Source: Karstenula rhodostoma CBS 690.94
Taxonomy: Eukaryota > Ascomycota > Dothideomycetes > Pleosporales > Didymosphaeriaceae
Direction: 5' to 3'
Assembly (NCBI GenBank): GCA_010093485.1
Contig: MU001507.1
Location: forward strand, 135,620-199,619
DNA: 64,000 bases
Shown in pieces: positions 22,182 through 34,100 of the stretch. Every line of letters begins with the position of its first letter. Within the stretch, counting starts at the first letter, position 1. Position numbers and translations under genes: made by a program. The notes beneath the pieces are model-generated. The model was not told the DNA's origin. It searched no databases and saw only the letters and a program-made list of their open reading frames with translations.

Positions 22182-23987
22182 ATGGCAACACCCACCCACG
22201 AAGGCTCCCCCGACACCACCGCCCTCCATCCCACCCACGGCGACGCGCAGAACGGACCTCGCCGCACCAGCTTCAACTTCCTGCACCGCAAGAGCTCCAG
22301 TGAAACCGGTGGCCGCAGCGTGTCCGGCGGCAAGATGAGCAAGAAGCAGAAAGCCATGGCCCAGGAGGAGGCTTTACGCAGACAGCGGGAAGCCACCATG
22401 CGACAGCCTCCGCCGCGCCTGCCCAACCACTCGCCGCTACCCCAGATCGACCACTTTGGTGGAGACGACGCACGACCCGATTCCATTGCCATCGTCTCCA
22501 ACAACGTGGGCAACTACACCCACAACTTCAGCCGGCCCTCGATGGACCAGAAGATGCCGCCGTCCGCCAACATCACCGCGCCCGCACCGCCCATGCCCAG
22601 CGCCTCGCCGGCATACACAGACTATGATCCTTACCCGCGCACCGAGAGCATGACCCACCGCGGCCGCTACAGCTACGCAAGCAGTGCCGTTAGCACCATT
22701 GGCGTCAACAGCCCCCGTCGCGTGCGCAGGAGGAAAGACCCGACTCCCTTCAAGTAAGCATCACCGCAGTCGTATCTCAGAATCAACATTAACCCGAACA
22801 GCATCCTCGTCATTGGCGCCAAGAGCTCTGGCAAGTCCTCTTTCATCGAGTTCCTCCGCACCGCCCTCGCCTTGCCCGCGAAAAAACGTCCGCACACCCC
22901 TTCTCCCCCGCCCTCGGCCGTTGCGCCCGATTCGCCCTTCACCTCGCAGTATCTCGAAACCGAAGTGGACAACGAGCGCGTCGGCGTTACTCTGTGGGAC
23001 TCCGAGGGCCTGGAAAAGAGCATAGTCGACTTTCAGCTCCCTGTCATCACCTCGTTTTTGGAGTCAAAGTTCGAGGACACATTCAGCGAGGAGCAGAAGG
23101 TCGTCCGCGCGCCTGGTGTCAAAGACACTCACATCCATTGTGTTTTCCTTGTCCTCGACCCGGCTCGTCTTGACGCCAACATCGCTGAGTCGAAGAAGCC
23201 CAACAGTAACATTGTGGGCGGACTGAACGAGACGCTCGACATCAACGTATTCCGTGAGCTCAAAGGCAGGACCACAGTCATACCCGTCATCAGCAAAGCC
23301 GACACGATAACTACCGCGCACATGCGCCATCTGAAGAAACTGGTATGGGATACGCTGAAGCGCGCAAAGTTAGACCCGCTTGAGGAGCTCCACCTGGACG
23401 AGTCTGACGAGGAGGGTGAATTTGACGAGCGCGAGGAAGACGCATACGTTCGCTCAGGCGACGACGGAGACTCGGAGATTCTTAACAAGGCCATCGACAA
23501 ATCTTCTTCAGACGATGGATCTGATGCATCGTCGCACCGGTCTGGTTCGCAATCACCTCCCACGTCTCCACCAAGCGCGAAGAGGAATCACAGCCGGAAA
23601 GTGTCGGTCATGTCTGCCTCCATTGACAAGGAAGACCCCGAAGGCCCATTCCTGCCCTTGAGTATCATCTCCCCGGATCTGTACGAGCCCGAAGTCATTG
23701 GTCGCAAGTTTCCGTGGGGTTTCGCCGATCCGTACAACGAAGAGCACTGCGACTTTGTCCGCTTGAGGGAAAGTGTCTTTAGCGAATGGCGCGCGGAGCT
23801 CCGCGAGGCGAGCAAGGTGCAGTGGTACGAGGGCTGGAGGACGCAACGACTACAGAAGGTGCCCGCTGGGCGAAGAGTCACGACGTCGGACGGGCTAGTG
23901 AACAAGCAACTCTCCGTATCCGCGCAGAACGGGCGCGCATCCAGCGCCGGCCGTGAAGTCCGCCAACATCGAAGCACGCCTTACTAG
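22182..23987 (+). CDS. aspE: septin, AspE class
   Basis: Two exons (22182-22753, 22802-23987) joined over a 48-nt intron (AA|GTAAGC...CAG|C) give 585 residues. An unusually long N-terminal extension (~190 residues, Pro/Ser-rich) precedes the GTPase domain. G1 is GAKSSGKSS, G3 is DSEG in VTLWDSEGLEKS, and G4 is SKAD. An acidic/Ser-rich insertion (~100 residues) interrupts the C-terminal half of the G domain. The septin unique element follows (FPWGFADPYNEEHCDFVRL, then LRESVF). This layout, with insertion and no C-terminal coiled coil, is that of AspE, a septin group confined to filamentous fungi. It joins hetero-oligomeric septin filaments at septa and hyphal structures. The gene looks intact. 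Confidence 0.9.
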
Positions 23988-24676
23988 TCGCCATCTTCTC
24001 GAACACGTTTGGAAATACAGCGTCGACTAAACAACACCGCCGTCGAGACGAGAGGAAACTCCCTCTCCCCGAACGATGGCCCACCACTTCCGAAAATCTC
24101 TCATGTGTACCTTGTTCTGTTACTCGATATACCTCATACCCCGTATATTTCTTCTTGTATGTCATCGGCCAGACTGGGACATGATTTTTTCTTTTTTCTT
24201 TCTTACTACTTTGCATCACTTCTCTTCGAATCCGAGTATGCGCATACCCCTTCTGTTTCGAGTCGGTGGCCTTCACACGGCTGGTCCAAGGGCGCCGTGC
24301 AGGTGTGCGGGCGGGCGGACGGCGCGGGATCGGGTCGCGACTACGCTGGGCGTATGATGTGGTCTGCGGCCTGCCGTAGACGTGCCCGAGGAGAGAGGGA
24401 AGGGAAGGTGTTTTTTTGTGTGTGGAGATGTTATGTTGGCGGGAGGGGAGGGGTGCTGCGTTGGGCTAGGCTAGGCTAGGTGGATAGATGATATACCTTT
24501 GTTTGTGTCTTTGCACGCTTTTGTTTGTTTGTCTGCCGCGGGATTGAAATGCTGCTTCTCTGTACTGGGAATCGAGTGGGGTTGATCGCTTCTCGGGCAC
24601 TCCCCAACCATCCATCACCCTCGTCTTTTCTTTCTTTCCCTTTTTCGAACGTGACCCGGCGCTGGCGTCGTTGGAA

Positions 24677-24738
24677 ATCCCATCCCATCCCATCCCATCC
24701 CATCGGCATTGCAATTGCAATTGCGATTGCGATCGGCA
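24677..24738. repeat. (ATCCC)n followed by (ATTGCA)n microsatellites
   Basis: About five ATCCC units (24677-24704) are followed within a few bases by ATTGCA/ATTGCG hexamers (to about 24738). Confidence 0.85.
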
Positions 24739-24927
24739 CATGGTGAAACGCGCACCGATCCCCTCCCTATCCCCCGCGCGCCCCTGTCCCTGCCCCTGCG
24801 TTCTCGTATTCCTCGCTCGCGCATCCACATCCGACGAACGCGCGACGCGCCGCGGGTGCGCGGTGTCACGTGCCCCGGGGCCACTCGACTAAGACTGATT
24901 CCTTTCCCGTTGACGCTCGTGGGGGGC

Positions 24928-24975
24928 GCTGACGCTGGCGCTGGCGCTGGCGTGGAGTGGAGTGGAGTGGAGTCG
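24928..24975. repeat. (GGCGCT)n followed by (GGAGT)n microsatellites
   Basis: Three GGCGCT-type hexamers run directly into four GGAGT pentamers and then GTCGA repeats. Confidence 0.8.
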
Positions 24976-25117
24976 AGTCGAGGGCTGCAGTGTGTATATA
25001 AACGGGTGGCTAGATGAGCTGCGAGTGAGTAAGGAAGGAAGGAAGAAGGTAAGAAGGAGGGATAGGATAAAACAATACAAGACGGGAGGGCAGGATTTAC
25101 CGGGGAGCGTTTGTTCG

Positions 25118-25191
25118 CGCTGGTACTGGTGCTGGTGTTGGCGCTGGTGCTGGCGTTGGTGCTGGTGCTGGTGTTGGCGTTGGCGTCTGGC
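25118..25191. repeat. imperfect (CTGGTG/CTGGCG/TTGGCG) hexamer array
   Basis: About twelve related hexamers follow one another, varying at two positions. On the minus strand they read as Ala/Pro/Thr/Asn-rich low-complexity frames. Confidence 0.85.
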
Positions 25192-25268
25192 GCGGGGCGT
25201 CCGAGGTGCTGCATGCGTACCGTGGGTTGGGTTGGACGGTTGCATCGAGTAGCGGGATCAGAATGCGC

Positions 25269-25315
25269 GGGGGTATGTGGGGGAGGGGAGGGGGAGGGGG
25301 AGTGGGGAGGGAGGG
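25269..25315 (+). other. G-run cluster, potential G-quadruplex
   Basis: At least six runs of three to five G separated by one to four bases occur within about 45 bp, e.g. GGGGGAGGGGAGGGGGAGGG. This meets the usual sequence rule for a G-quadruplex. Whether it folds or matters is not shown by sequence. Confidence 0.6.
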
Positions 25316-25818
25316 CATGGCAGGGCAGGTAGGCAGGCATTTCGGCATCGCGGGCAAGAGATGCCGGCCGTCAGATGAGAAGATGCGCTGCGAAGCTCGC
25401 GAGCTGTAATTCTATATATCTACTGCCCTGCCTATTAGAAGCAACCATATCCGGTCGCCCCATCAGACTCGTATTCGAGTGCCCCCGCCTCGAGGCCAGC
25501 CAGCCCCTCTCCCCCCTTCCGAAAACAGCAAACAGGGTCGACACGCGGGTCGGGGTATATAACATAGGAGAATTGGCGCATGGAAAGATTGCCTGCGGGT
25601 ATCGATCGTGCTGTACATATGCGATGCGGTAGAGATGCGGACAGCCGCCGACCCGGAAGAAAAAAAAAACGCCGTGCTATGCGCAGAGTAAACATGTTCG
25701 CTGGAAAACATCGAAAAGACTGAGCTGAGGAGTGGTCGCTGAAGCGTATTAAAATGGAGGGATGCCGTAGTCGTGGTGTCCTTGCGGGGATATGTAATGT
25801 GCACGCAATTGAAATTCA

Positions 25819-27625
25819 TCAAGCGATGCTCTGGATGTATATCGCCAGAGAGCTCGAAGGGTCGATGTGAAGGTCCGTGTCTGTCGCTTCAGGCCAGGTT
25901 CCGTGTTGTAGTGTACCGTAGAGCTTGGACTCGTTCTCGTTTTCCCAGTTTTTCCTCCATATTTCGAACTTCAAATCCCACCGGCGCGTGATCTTGCTTC
26001 TCCTTGTTTGGATAATCGTCTCCAGCTGGCTGGAGTCCTTGGCGTACTGCAATTCCTGCGCACTCTTCTCTTTCTCGTAGTCTGCATGCAGTTGGTCCAG
26101 CTCCATCTGCTGCTTCTGGATCCTTACTCCCGTGTCCCTCTCTTGCTTGCCTCTTAGCACATTAATAGCGCTTTCATGTTTCGCAGGCAGCTTCTCTTGG
26201 ATCATTCGCTGGCGCTCCAGCTTCCTTCGGTCTTCGTCTGTCACTGCATATATGACTCCCTCATGCGCAGGATTTGGTCCTAAGCAGTAAGCTTCGATGT
26301 ATTTGAGTGCCGTCGCAACGTTCTGCGTCTCCATCGCTTGTGCATTGCGAAGATCGTGCTCCATCATTAGTTGAAACTCGTCCAACCGTTCGAGTTGTTG
26401 AACGTGCTGCAAACGTAAGCACTTGGACACCGGACTAAAAACGTAATGACGCACCTGTTTTACTTTTTCGATCTTCGACGTCTCTAGCTGCGCCTTGAGG
26501 CGCTTCAAGCGATGCTGGTGGTTGGCTGATAGCGCCGTGCGCTGATGTGACTCGAATGCCGAGACTCGCCGAAATTGTTCTTTTTGCTCCGCCAGCAACT
26601 TCTGGAATGTCTCGCTTTCGAGAGCGGAACTCAGTCGAGCTTCGTCTGCCTCGCTTGGCTCGTATGTCGGCGTTGCTGGAATAGTGGATGGTTCGCTTAC
26701 GAGTACATCCGTGAATAGAGCATGTGCGAGGTCGACATTGGACAGACCATTTTCGCTGTATCCAGAGTCTCGCAGCGACGCTGCGTCGGGCGATGGCAAA
26801 TTGTTATCAGCTACAACGTCGATTTCTGCACTGGTCAAAACAATCGACAGCACTTCCCGCGGCATTGGCTGGCCACAACAGGATGGTGCGGCTCCATCTT
26901 TCCTCTCCAAGGCTTCTTGTACGTGGACCCGGATCGCATACTTGGAAAGTGAATGACCGCATCCGAGTTTAGGACTTTGTGGCTTGAAATGATGACTGTG
27001 GTGGGATCGAGAGGGACAAGCGCTGCGCAAGGAGTAAGACACAGACTCAAAATGCTACCTAGCATTAGACGAACCTTTGCTCTTTCCTGAACATGGAGAA
27101 CAGCGCCGAAGCGCGTTTGTGCTTTCTGGCACTCTGGCCTTGCACGGAAGAAGCACTGGACTGAAGCGATAAGGAGGTGGGGAATCCCGAGGTGGAATGT
27201 CTATGTCGCATAGACGATGGCGGACTCTCCGGTATGGCATCGTTCCTGTCTACCGAGAACGAGGCCCGGACAAGGGGGGGAGGCATGCGCGACATGGGCG
27301 ACTTGTCTCGGGAGCTACGGGACGGAAGCGAAGTGAAGGTGGTCGACTGGGTTTCGCGTGAATGTACAGAAATGGAGCTCCTCTGGTCGCTCCGCAGCGA
27401 CATGGTGGACAGCGCGGTGGATATGTCGAGAAGGACGGGGCGTGGGATTAGGAAAAGATCCGGGTCCTCGATGCCGCTTTCCTTCGCAGCGACGGTGAGG
27501 CGCGAGTCGACAAGCTCGTCCGTCTCGCCATCCTGGAGCAGAAGGGCTTCTGCAAAGTAGAGGCGGTCGTCGAAGATTGGCGCGGTTGTGAGGACGGCGA
27601 AACTATCGCCCTCGGCATCTGTCAT
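25819..27625 (-). CDS. conserved fungal coiled-coil protein with degenerate RING/IBR-like zinc segment
   Basis: Three exons (27075-27625, 26455-27022, 25819-26406) give 568 residues starting at MTDAEGDSF. Introns are 52 nt (GTTCGT...CAG) and 48 nt (GTGCGT...CAG; multiple of three). The N-terminal ~180 residues are Ser-rich. At ~185-245 a segment (SACPSRSHHSHH..., LGCGHSLSKYAI, CCGQPMP) resembles the start of fungal RING/IBR fingers but lacks several cysteines expected for two zinc sites. The remainder is a long charged coiled coil (EDRRKLERQRMIQEKLPAKH) ending WDLKFEIWRKNWENE. A ubiquitin-ligase role is not supported because of the missing ligands. The function is unknown. Confidence 0.72.
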
Positions 27626-27663
27626 GGCGCCTGCGCGGTCATAAGAATGGCGGAGAGGGTTTG

Positions 27664-27667
<4 letters not shown>

Positions 27668-27698
<31 letters not shown>

Positions 27699-27699
27699 C
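27668..27699. repeat. (CAGG)n tetranucleotide repeat in probable 5' leader
   Basis: About eight perfect CAGG units lie 43-74 bp upstream of the ATG of the coiled-coil gene. They read CCTG on the transcribed strand and probably fall within its 5' untranslated region. Confidence 0.8.
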
Positions 27700-28592
27700 G
27701 CAAGAGGAGGGACGGTGGTGGGCGACTTGGCGATGCCACCGCGCACCGCACCGTGGGCGAAAGTAGTGGAGCTGGTTTGGGTTGCAAGGGTGTAGGATTT
27801 GAGAGATCAGACGACGGGTAGGGTAGGGTAGGGGAGGAAGAGGAAAGTGGGTGGGCCAATTAGAGCCTGGCTCCGCAACCGACCAGGGCTCAACCGCGGC
27901 TGCCGTCGAGATAGACTGGCGGCGATATGTAGGCTCGCCATCATGGTCATGATGCGCCGGGGTGCCGTGCCGTCGATGGTGCATGGCTGCGGACACAGCT
28001 CTGTACGCGCCGCTACAGAGCACTACCGGCAGCCCGACCGTAGTCAACCCGTCCATTATCAAGCTCGTGACCTGCATGGCTAGCAAGGCGCCGGCGCTCC
28101 TGTCAACCCGCCGTGTGGAGCCACCAGCGCCCTCACCGCTCAGCCGTGCGTAAGCATCCCTATGCCTATGCTGGAGACCCCAGACGCCGTCGGACAGACT
28201 CGCCCTGACGCGCCCACCGCAACGACGGCCGTGCAAGTCCGCCGCAGCCAGAAGATGCACAGAACGCCCGCCCCTGAGTCGCAAGCCCAACACGCGTGGA
28301 AATTGATCAGAGGCGCCGAGATGAGATGGGGTCACGCAAAACCACCACGCCAACCTTCCACCATCCCAGGCGCTTGGGCACAAGCTCCCGCTGCCGCTAC
28401 GCGAAACCACCGTCGACAAGGACCAGTCCGGGTGCGGTGCCGGATGTCAGACGTCCGTTTGAACTAGAAACATGGCCCGTTGCTCGACATTGTGCATGGC
28501 TGGCCCTGTTGTTCGGCTGCCGGCAGGACGGCCAGATACTCGACGCCCGCTGTTCTCTGCCTTCGCACGGATATGCGTGTAGGTACCTGACA

Positions 28593-28680
28593 AGGCAGTT
28601 GAGCAGGCAGTTGAGCAGGCAGTTGAGCAGGCAGTTGAGCAGGCAGTTGAGCAGGCAGTTGAGCAGGCAGATGAGCAGGC
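28593..28680. repeat. 12-bp tandem repeat AGGCAGTTGAGC
   Basis: Six perfect copies (28593-28664) and one copy with a T-to-A change (28665-28676) are followed by a partial copy. The unit is a multiple of three, so frames stay open through it. There are no spacers, so it is not a CRISPR. Confidence 0.95.
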
Positions 28681-29219
28681 TGGTTGCCGCATGCAAAAGG
28701 TGACAAAGCGAAACGCGGTATCGTATCTTCCCTGCCGACGCTCCCGTGAAGAGCCCAGGCCCGACTTTGCCGAACTCGATGCTTCTTCCGGTATGTCGTA
28801 CAGACGCAATGCAGCCAAGGGACCGTCCTCGCCTTCCCAAACCGGAACCCATCCGCATTGGACATGTTGCGTAAGAGAGTGGAGCTCGTTCGAGTGACCG
28901 TGCGCCCAACACTCTCTCTCATTCAGGTACGAGCAATGTTTGCTCGAGAGTGGTGGGGGGAAGCGCATAGTAAATAGAATAGCGAAAGTGGTGGGGGGAA
29001 GCGTATATTAAATAGAATAGCCGAATCCTCGTGCGTCGGACTTGGTACATGCAAACGAAAAGATAATACAACTGAATATAGGCAACTGCCTGCCTCGTCC
29101 TCAACCCAGGACCATGTACGAGAAACGTCAGTCTTGCCCACGACGTCCTCCCTGTCCCAACGCCGTACACAAAATGACCCATATGGCTAACAAGAAGTGA
29201 AAAGTGAAGATGCAACCGT

Positions 29220-30302
29220 CTAACCAGCAATGAGAACCCACAATAGGAAGACTGCAGTCTGTTAGCCACATCCGGACCCAGAGCCGTGGGTGAACGTACA
29301 TATCATCAAAACACCAAACATCTTGGCGACAAGCCATCGGTTCCCCTGTACGCGGTTCCAGTACTTCATCAGCTCGCGCTGTGCACCTTCCACGTTGTCC
29401 ACAACGTCTTCGGTGTTGGCATCGATGCGTTGGATCTGCTCGCCCTGTTCCGACACCATCTGCGCTAGTTGGCCAAATATGCTTCCGAGTTCCGAGATTG
29501 TGCTCTCAATCGACTCTATCGCATGTCCACGCTGCTGAATGTACTGGTTGGGCGCTTGCGCTTCTTCCATGAGCATGAGCTGCGCATCGGATTGAGCCCC
29601 ACCGCGAGTCAGCGCTGATGACCCCGACGGATCAAGCGACAAAAGGTCCTGTTGCGCAGCGTTCGTGTTCCGGAAGCCGCCCGGTGACCGCCCTCGCTGT
29701 GGTGTTTGGTATAGCGGCGAGTCTGTTCTGCTGGGATCGACGCTCGTCTGCGAATGCGACGCCGCGGTGGAGAGAAACTGTTCTGTCCGCGATCGCGACG
29801 CCTGCATGTTCTTCGTCCGGACCTCCAGCACATCCTTGAAGCTCCCGCCCACATTTTGAAGTTTGTCTTTCAGCATGACTACCACCTGATGGTTATGTTC
29901 GCCCTCCTGATCGGCGCCAGGTTTTGCCTTCGGATGCTGCTTGCTGGTCAGAGCCTGGAGGTCCTGTATCTGTCTTGACAGCTGTGCCATATCTTGCTTG
30001 ATGACGAATGTCAGTTCGTCAATCTCCACGGGCCGGTCGTCGAAAAGTGTCTTGCGTCTTGCCAGCTGAGCAAGGCGCTCTAATTTCGCCATGGTGCCCG
30101 ATATGCCGCGCGCTACATCGCGAGCACTGCGCTGGAACTCGGAGTGCTTGTGCTGTGCCGACGTGCCATTTGCTTCGGCTTTCTGCTGGGCAGTCAAGAG
30201 AGACTGCCGTTGCGCTCCCGTTTTCGACTGTGCCTGTTTCCGTTGCGCTTGCGCGAGAATCGAGCGGAACTCGTCCGTGCGGTCTTGTATAGACACGGCC
30301 AT
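29220..30302 (-). CDS. SED5: syntaxin Sed5 (Golgi Qa-SNARE)
   Basis: Two exons (29300-30302 and 29220-29251) with a 48-nt intron (GTACGT...CTAAC...CAG) give 344 residues. The N-terminal DRTDEF is the short Sly1-binding peptide of Sed5/syntaxin-5. An N-terminal three-helix region follows. The t-SNARE helix spans about residues 253-315, from QRGHAIESIESTISELGSIF to VDNVEGAQRELMKYW, with the central Gln in MVSEQGEQ. The intron splits the codon just inside the membrane anchor, which reads WLVAKMFGVLMI-FFLLWVLIAG after splicing. Without splicing, the anchor is replaced by a hydrophilic tail. Sed5 mediates fusion of ER-derived and intra-Golgi vesicles. Confidence 0.95.
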
Positions 30303-31135
30303 GGTGTGCTATGTGGGCGCGCGAAAGCGGCAGAGGCGGCGTCACCCCTACGCAGGAACGGAGTGCCTCAGCTGGTATTGCCGGATGTTTTCACTTGGTC
30401 CCCGAGTATCGTATGTATTGCGGGTAGTCGGCAAGAGAGCGAGGTGGGGGAGATGGACGTGTTGTTTTCTGTTGCCTGTAGTCGAAGACGCTGCGTGTTC
30501 ACAAAGCCACGGGTCGTCGTACAGCTACGAGTGTCGCAGGTCCCACGGGCTCGGTCTATGGCGGGCGAGGGCACTGTGGAAAAAATGCGTGGATCGTCGT
30601 GGGGTATGTGCTGTCGGGGTGGCAGTGTGGTTGTGGAGTAAGAGATGAATTGCAGCGATCCCAGGGCGCGGTTCTCTTGAATGCAGGTGCAGTGGCTAGC
30701 CGCGATGAGCATTGGCCCCAGCCTGCCGCGCCGTGTGATGTTGGCAGCGCAGGCAAATTGCGCCCCGTTGCTGTCGTCTGCTTCACGCCAGAGGCATACT
30801 CTCCTTTCACCAGCTCGCGTGTTCTTTTGTCGCGCGCATCTCCCCACTCTGCTACCTGCCTCCTCGTGCCAGCGCGAACCCCTCGTCATCCCTGTCGCCT
30901 CACGTCCCCGCCACCCGTCACCCTCGTTACCTCATCCAACCTGGCTGCCGCAACATCCACTTCCTCTTATCCTCATAGTAATATCCCGTCACTTCTCAAG
31001 GGCACCCGTGTGTGCCTTCCTGGATCGGCTGCGACCGCCCGCCATACGTCATCTCACAATTTGGGGGCTGGGGTTCGCAGGCCATGCTGCTGGTGTAGCT
31101 CTGCGCGGTGATCCTACATCATAGTAATAGACACC
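30303..31135. promoter_or_regulatory. divergent promoter, SED5 / large disordered protein
   Basis: The two starts point away from each other across 833 bp. Frames on both strands here are short and overlapping. No specific site is identified. Confidence 0.5.
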
Positions 31136-34100
31136 ATGTCTGGGCCCTATCGCTTCCAGGCAGACTCGGCCAGGACGCCTCTGTAAGTTATTTAGATGCA
31201 TACAGCTATCGGTCGATGCAGTTGCTGCGCGCTCGAGGCTCCTCCCCACATCCAACTTGTCGCTTCCAAACGAAGTTCCCTCCTGGAAGGAGTGCACAGG
31301 CACAGTTGGACAGTGTAATGAGGGAAAGCCTCGAGTGGCTTTGTTTCAGCTCGCGTCCAGACTTGCTCTACCAAGGCCGCGTCCCTCTTGTGAAGTAGGC
31401 TGTATGCTAACAGGCCCCAGTGACCGCCGAACCCAGAATTCGCTTCCCGCCCAGCCGGTGTCGTTCAAGACTAATGTTAATCGCATGAAGACGAAGAAAT
31501 GGGTCGAGGCGAAGAAGAATGCATATGACGGCGACGACTGGGGAGACTACGACGAGTACGACGAATATGGCGCGTCAGAACAAGACCCCCCGTCTGCATC
31601 AGCCCAATATGCCGCACCGCAAGCACAAGCATACGGTCAGAGGTTTGATCAGCCTGGTAGGAGCTTCACAGATCCGCAGCGCCCAGGACAACCGCAGCTG
31701 GGGCGAAGGTATGTCACTGCAAAAGCTCGGCAGCAGGCCGCGTTACTGACTCGGTCACAGAAACTCGTTCGAAGCTGGCGAAGAACAGCGAACTTTCTCC
31801 GCTTCTACAGGCCAACCACCGCAGGGCTTCCCTGGGCAGCATGTGCATCAACCGCCGCAACCTCTGCAGACTCAATTCGTACATCCTGCCCTAAGGCAGG
31901 GGAGCGGTGCCCAATCCGACACCAGCGACACGCCAGAGCACCGACGAGACTTCAGTCCGTCCGCTATGCCTCCTCCCCTCCAGACGCGCATCTCATCACC
32001 TCCTGGTAGTGTATCTGGCTCGCCTAGCGCTCGATTCCCTCCGCGCAAGAGCAGCATAGGCCAGACAGATTCACCTGTCGCTACGTCCCCTCGAGATCGC
32101 GCTCCGAGCAATCCAGGAAAGGCTCTCCCCTTCATCAGGCCCGCAGACATATACAAAAGGTACGAGGAGGACAGGGAAAGAGAGCGCACATCTCTGGACG
32201 AACAACGTCAACGCGTGGAAACCGCGCCCGGTGAGAACCCGGTGCTGCCGCCGGTGGAGGAAGGTATATCCGACTTTGACAGCGAGCTTCGCTCCGTAGT
32301 AGACAACGCGTTCACACGTGCTGATGATCAACGCTCTGTACCACCGACCCCCATTTCCAAGTCCGACTCCGGGGTCTCCAGAAGCAATACTAACAGTACG
32401 TCCGGTATCAGTCCGATCATGAGTCGTGTTCCCAGCTCGGCTGCATCAGCTGTCAAGGCTAGGAACCTAGCGGGTGGTGACTTCAGTACACCCGTGATCG
32501 CTGAGGAAGCTAGTGAAAGCGGCACCCCGGTGGTCTCCCGGCCAACATCTGCAGCCCTGCTTGGTAGCACACACCAGATTCCCCGTAAAGCTTCGCCCGG
32601 CCACTCGCGAAATGTCTCCAATACTTCGCTCCCCGGTAGCGGTTTGACCACACCCAATGCTGCAGGAAGCCCTGCACGCTCCCCTGCGATCAAACCTCAG
32701 GCGCATTTCCCAGAACCAGAGACTGCTGAGCTGTCGTCTCTGAGCCACCCATCCGATGACATGAAGGTCTCTTCGCCGACTGATGCCACCACGCGCGAAG
32801 CAGACATTGCAGAAGCGATGAAGACGAGTCCAGTCGAAGCGCATGCCGGGCTGAGTGCGGCCGAGAAAGAATCTCAAGACGCTTTCCTCGAGTCCCATCA
32901 AGCTTCCACCTCTGTTGCGGAAGCTTTTCCACGTTCACGCTCAGAATCCCCCAGCAAGGGTCGTGTGCAGGAATTGGCTGGCAAGTTCGGCGATGTGTCT
33001 CAGTCACGACGTGGCTCTACACAATCGAATGCATCCCGCACGAGCGTGCAGTCTTGGGAGAAGAGCCAGGACAACTCGCGTCCAAGTTCTCCAACGAAGG
33101 CTAGTAGTCCATCCAGGGAGAATCTTACCGCAAGACCCCCGGCTGAGCGCGAGGCAAGCTTTCGACCAAAGCTACCTGGACAGTGGGAGTCCTATGCTAC
33201 AAGCGCACCAAGTCCAAGCAAGGAGCTCAGCATCGAAAACCTTCCCGCTACGAACAACAACTTGAAATCACCTCTGGAAGAAGTTGACCTGATGCCCACC
33301 ACAGCAAAACATCCCGTCGCGCCAGTGGAACCCTCTAAATTGGATGCAAATGCTCCCTTGGGTCAGACACGCGGAGGTGTACTACCACGGCCCCTTCAAT
33401 TACACCGTGAAGAGTCGTCTTCGACAATACCGCCGACACCACCTGCGAAGGATACTCCTGAGTCAGACGAGATGCCGCCTCCTCCGCCCCTGAAGGAGAA
33501 GAGCCCGGAACCCGGTTCCACTACCACATCTAGCGTACTGCCCGAAAGGCCCATCATGTTGCCCCAGTTAAGCACGGACGAGGCTGCCGACGACCAAGAG
33601 AGTGACAGACTGCGAAAAGAGATTGTTGCTAGCTTAAGTCCACAGCAAACGCAGACAAATTTCACACCAGAGCAGAACCCAGCTTCCCCACATGCTGGAA
33701 GCGACGCGCAAGCGCGCCCCAACGCTAGTGACTCTAGTAACTCTATCACAACAAACCCGCTCACGCAATCACCCGTGGATGCCACGAAACCGGCCTTCAT
33801 GACACGCTTTAGCTGGGAGGGAGGTGGCTCGGGCCTCTTGTCCGACAGGCTTCAACAGACTCCTACCGCACCTCCCGAACCTATAATCCAGGAAGAACGC
33901 GAAGAAAAGATACCTTTACCTACCGTGGAGAAGGCCGCAGAGGAACAAGAAATAAGTCAGTTCCCGGAGTCCTACTTTGGCCCTACCCACAGTGTTGCTG
34001 TTGTGAAATCGGAACCGATCAGTGACGCCGGTCTAAATGCTCGCTCGCCTCCTGCGGATCTTCCGAGCCCATCTACCGACACATTGCAGCCCGACGCTGA

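Larger units (their letters stand above)
23988..25818. other. 1.8 kb convergent spacer rich in microsatellites
   Basis: This spacer lies between the stops of two convergent genes (septin on plus, coiled-coil protein on minus). It contains a run of simple repeats and G-rich tracts, listed separately. The long open frames on both strands here are products of the repeats (Thr/Ser/Pro or Leu/Val/Ala runs), so I call no gene. Confidence 0.6.
27626..29219. other. 1.6 kb spacer with tandem repeats
   Basis: This separates the coiled-coil gene from SED5; both are on the minus strand. It holds a CAGG array close to the coiled-coil start and a 12-bp tandem array at 28593-28680. The open frames across these repeats are open in several frames at once and are not credible genes. 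Confidence 0.55.

Noticed and set aside
24615..25340. 241-codon minus-strand frame
   Set aside because: Made almost entirely of microsatellites (Thr/Ser/Asn/Ala repeats); open because the repeat units are multiples of three or lack stops.
27622..28419. 265-codon minus-strand frame upstream of the coiled-coil gene
   Set aside because: It runs into the CAGG repeat (Cys-Leu-Pro-Ala runs) and overlaps the coiled-coil leader in another frame; no domain or splice support.
28593..28680. Possible CRISPR array
   Set aside because: Units are directly adjacent with no unique spacers, and the genome is eukaryotic.
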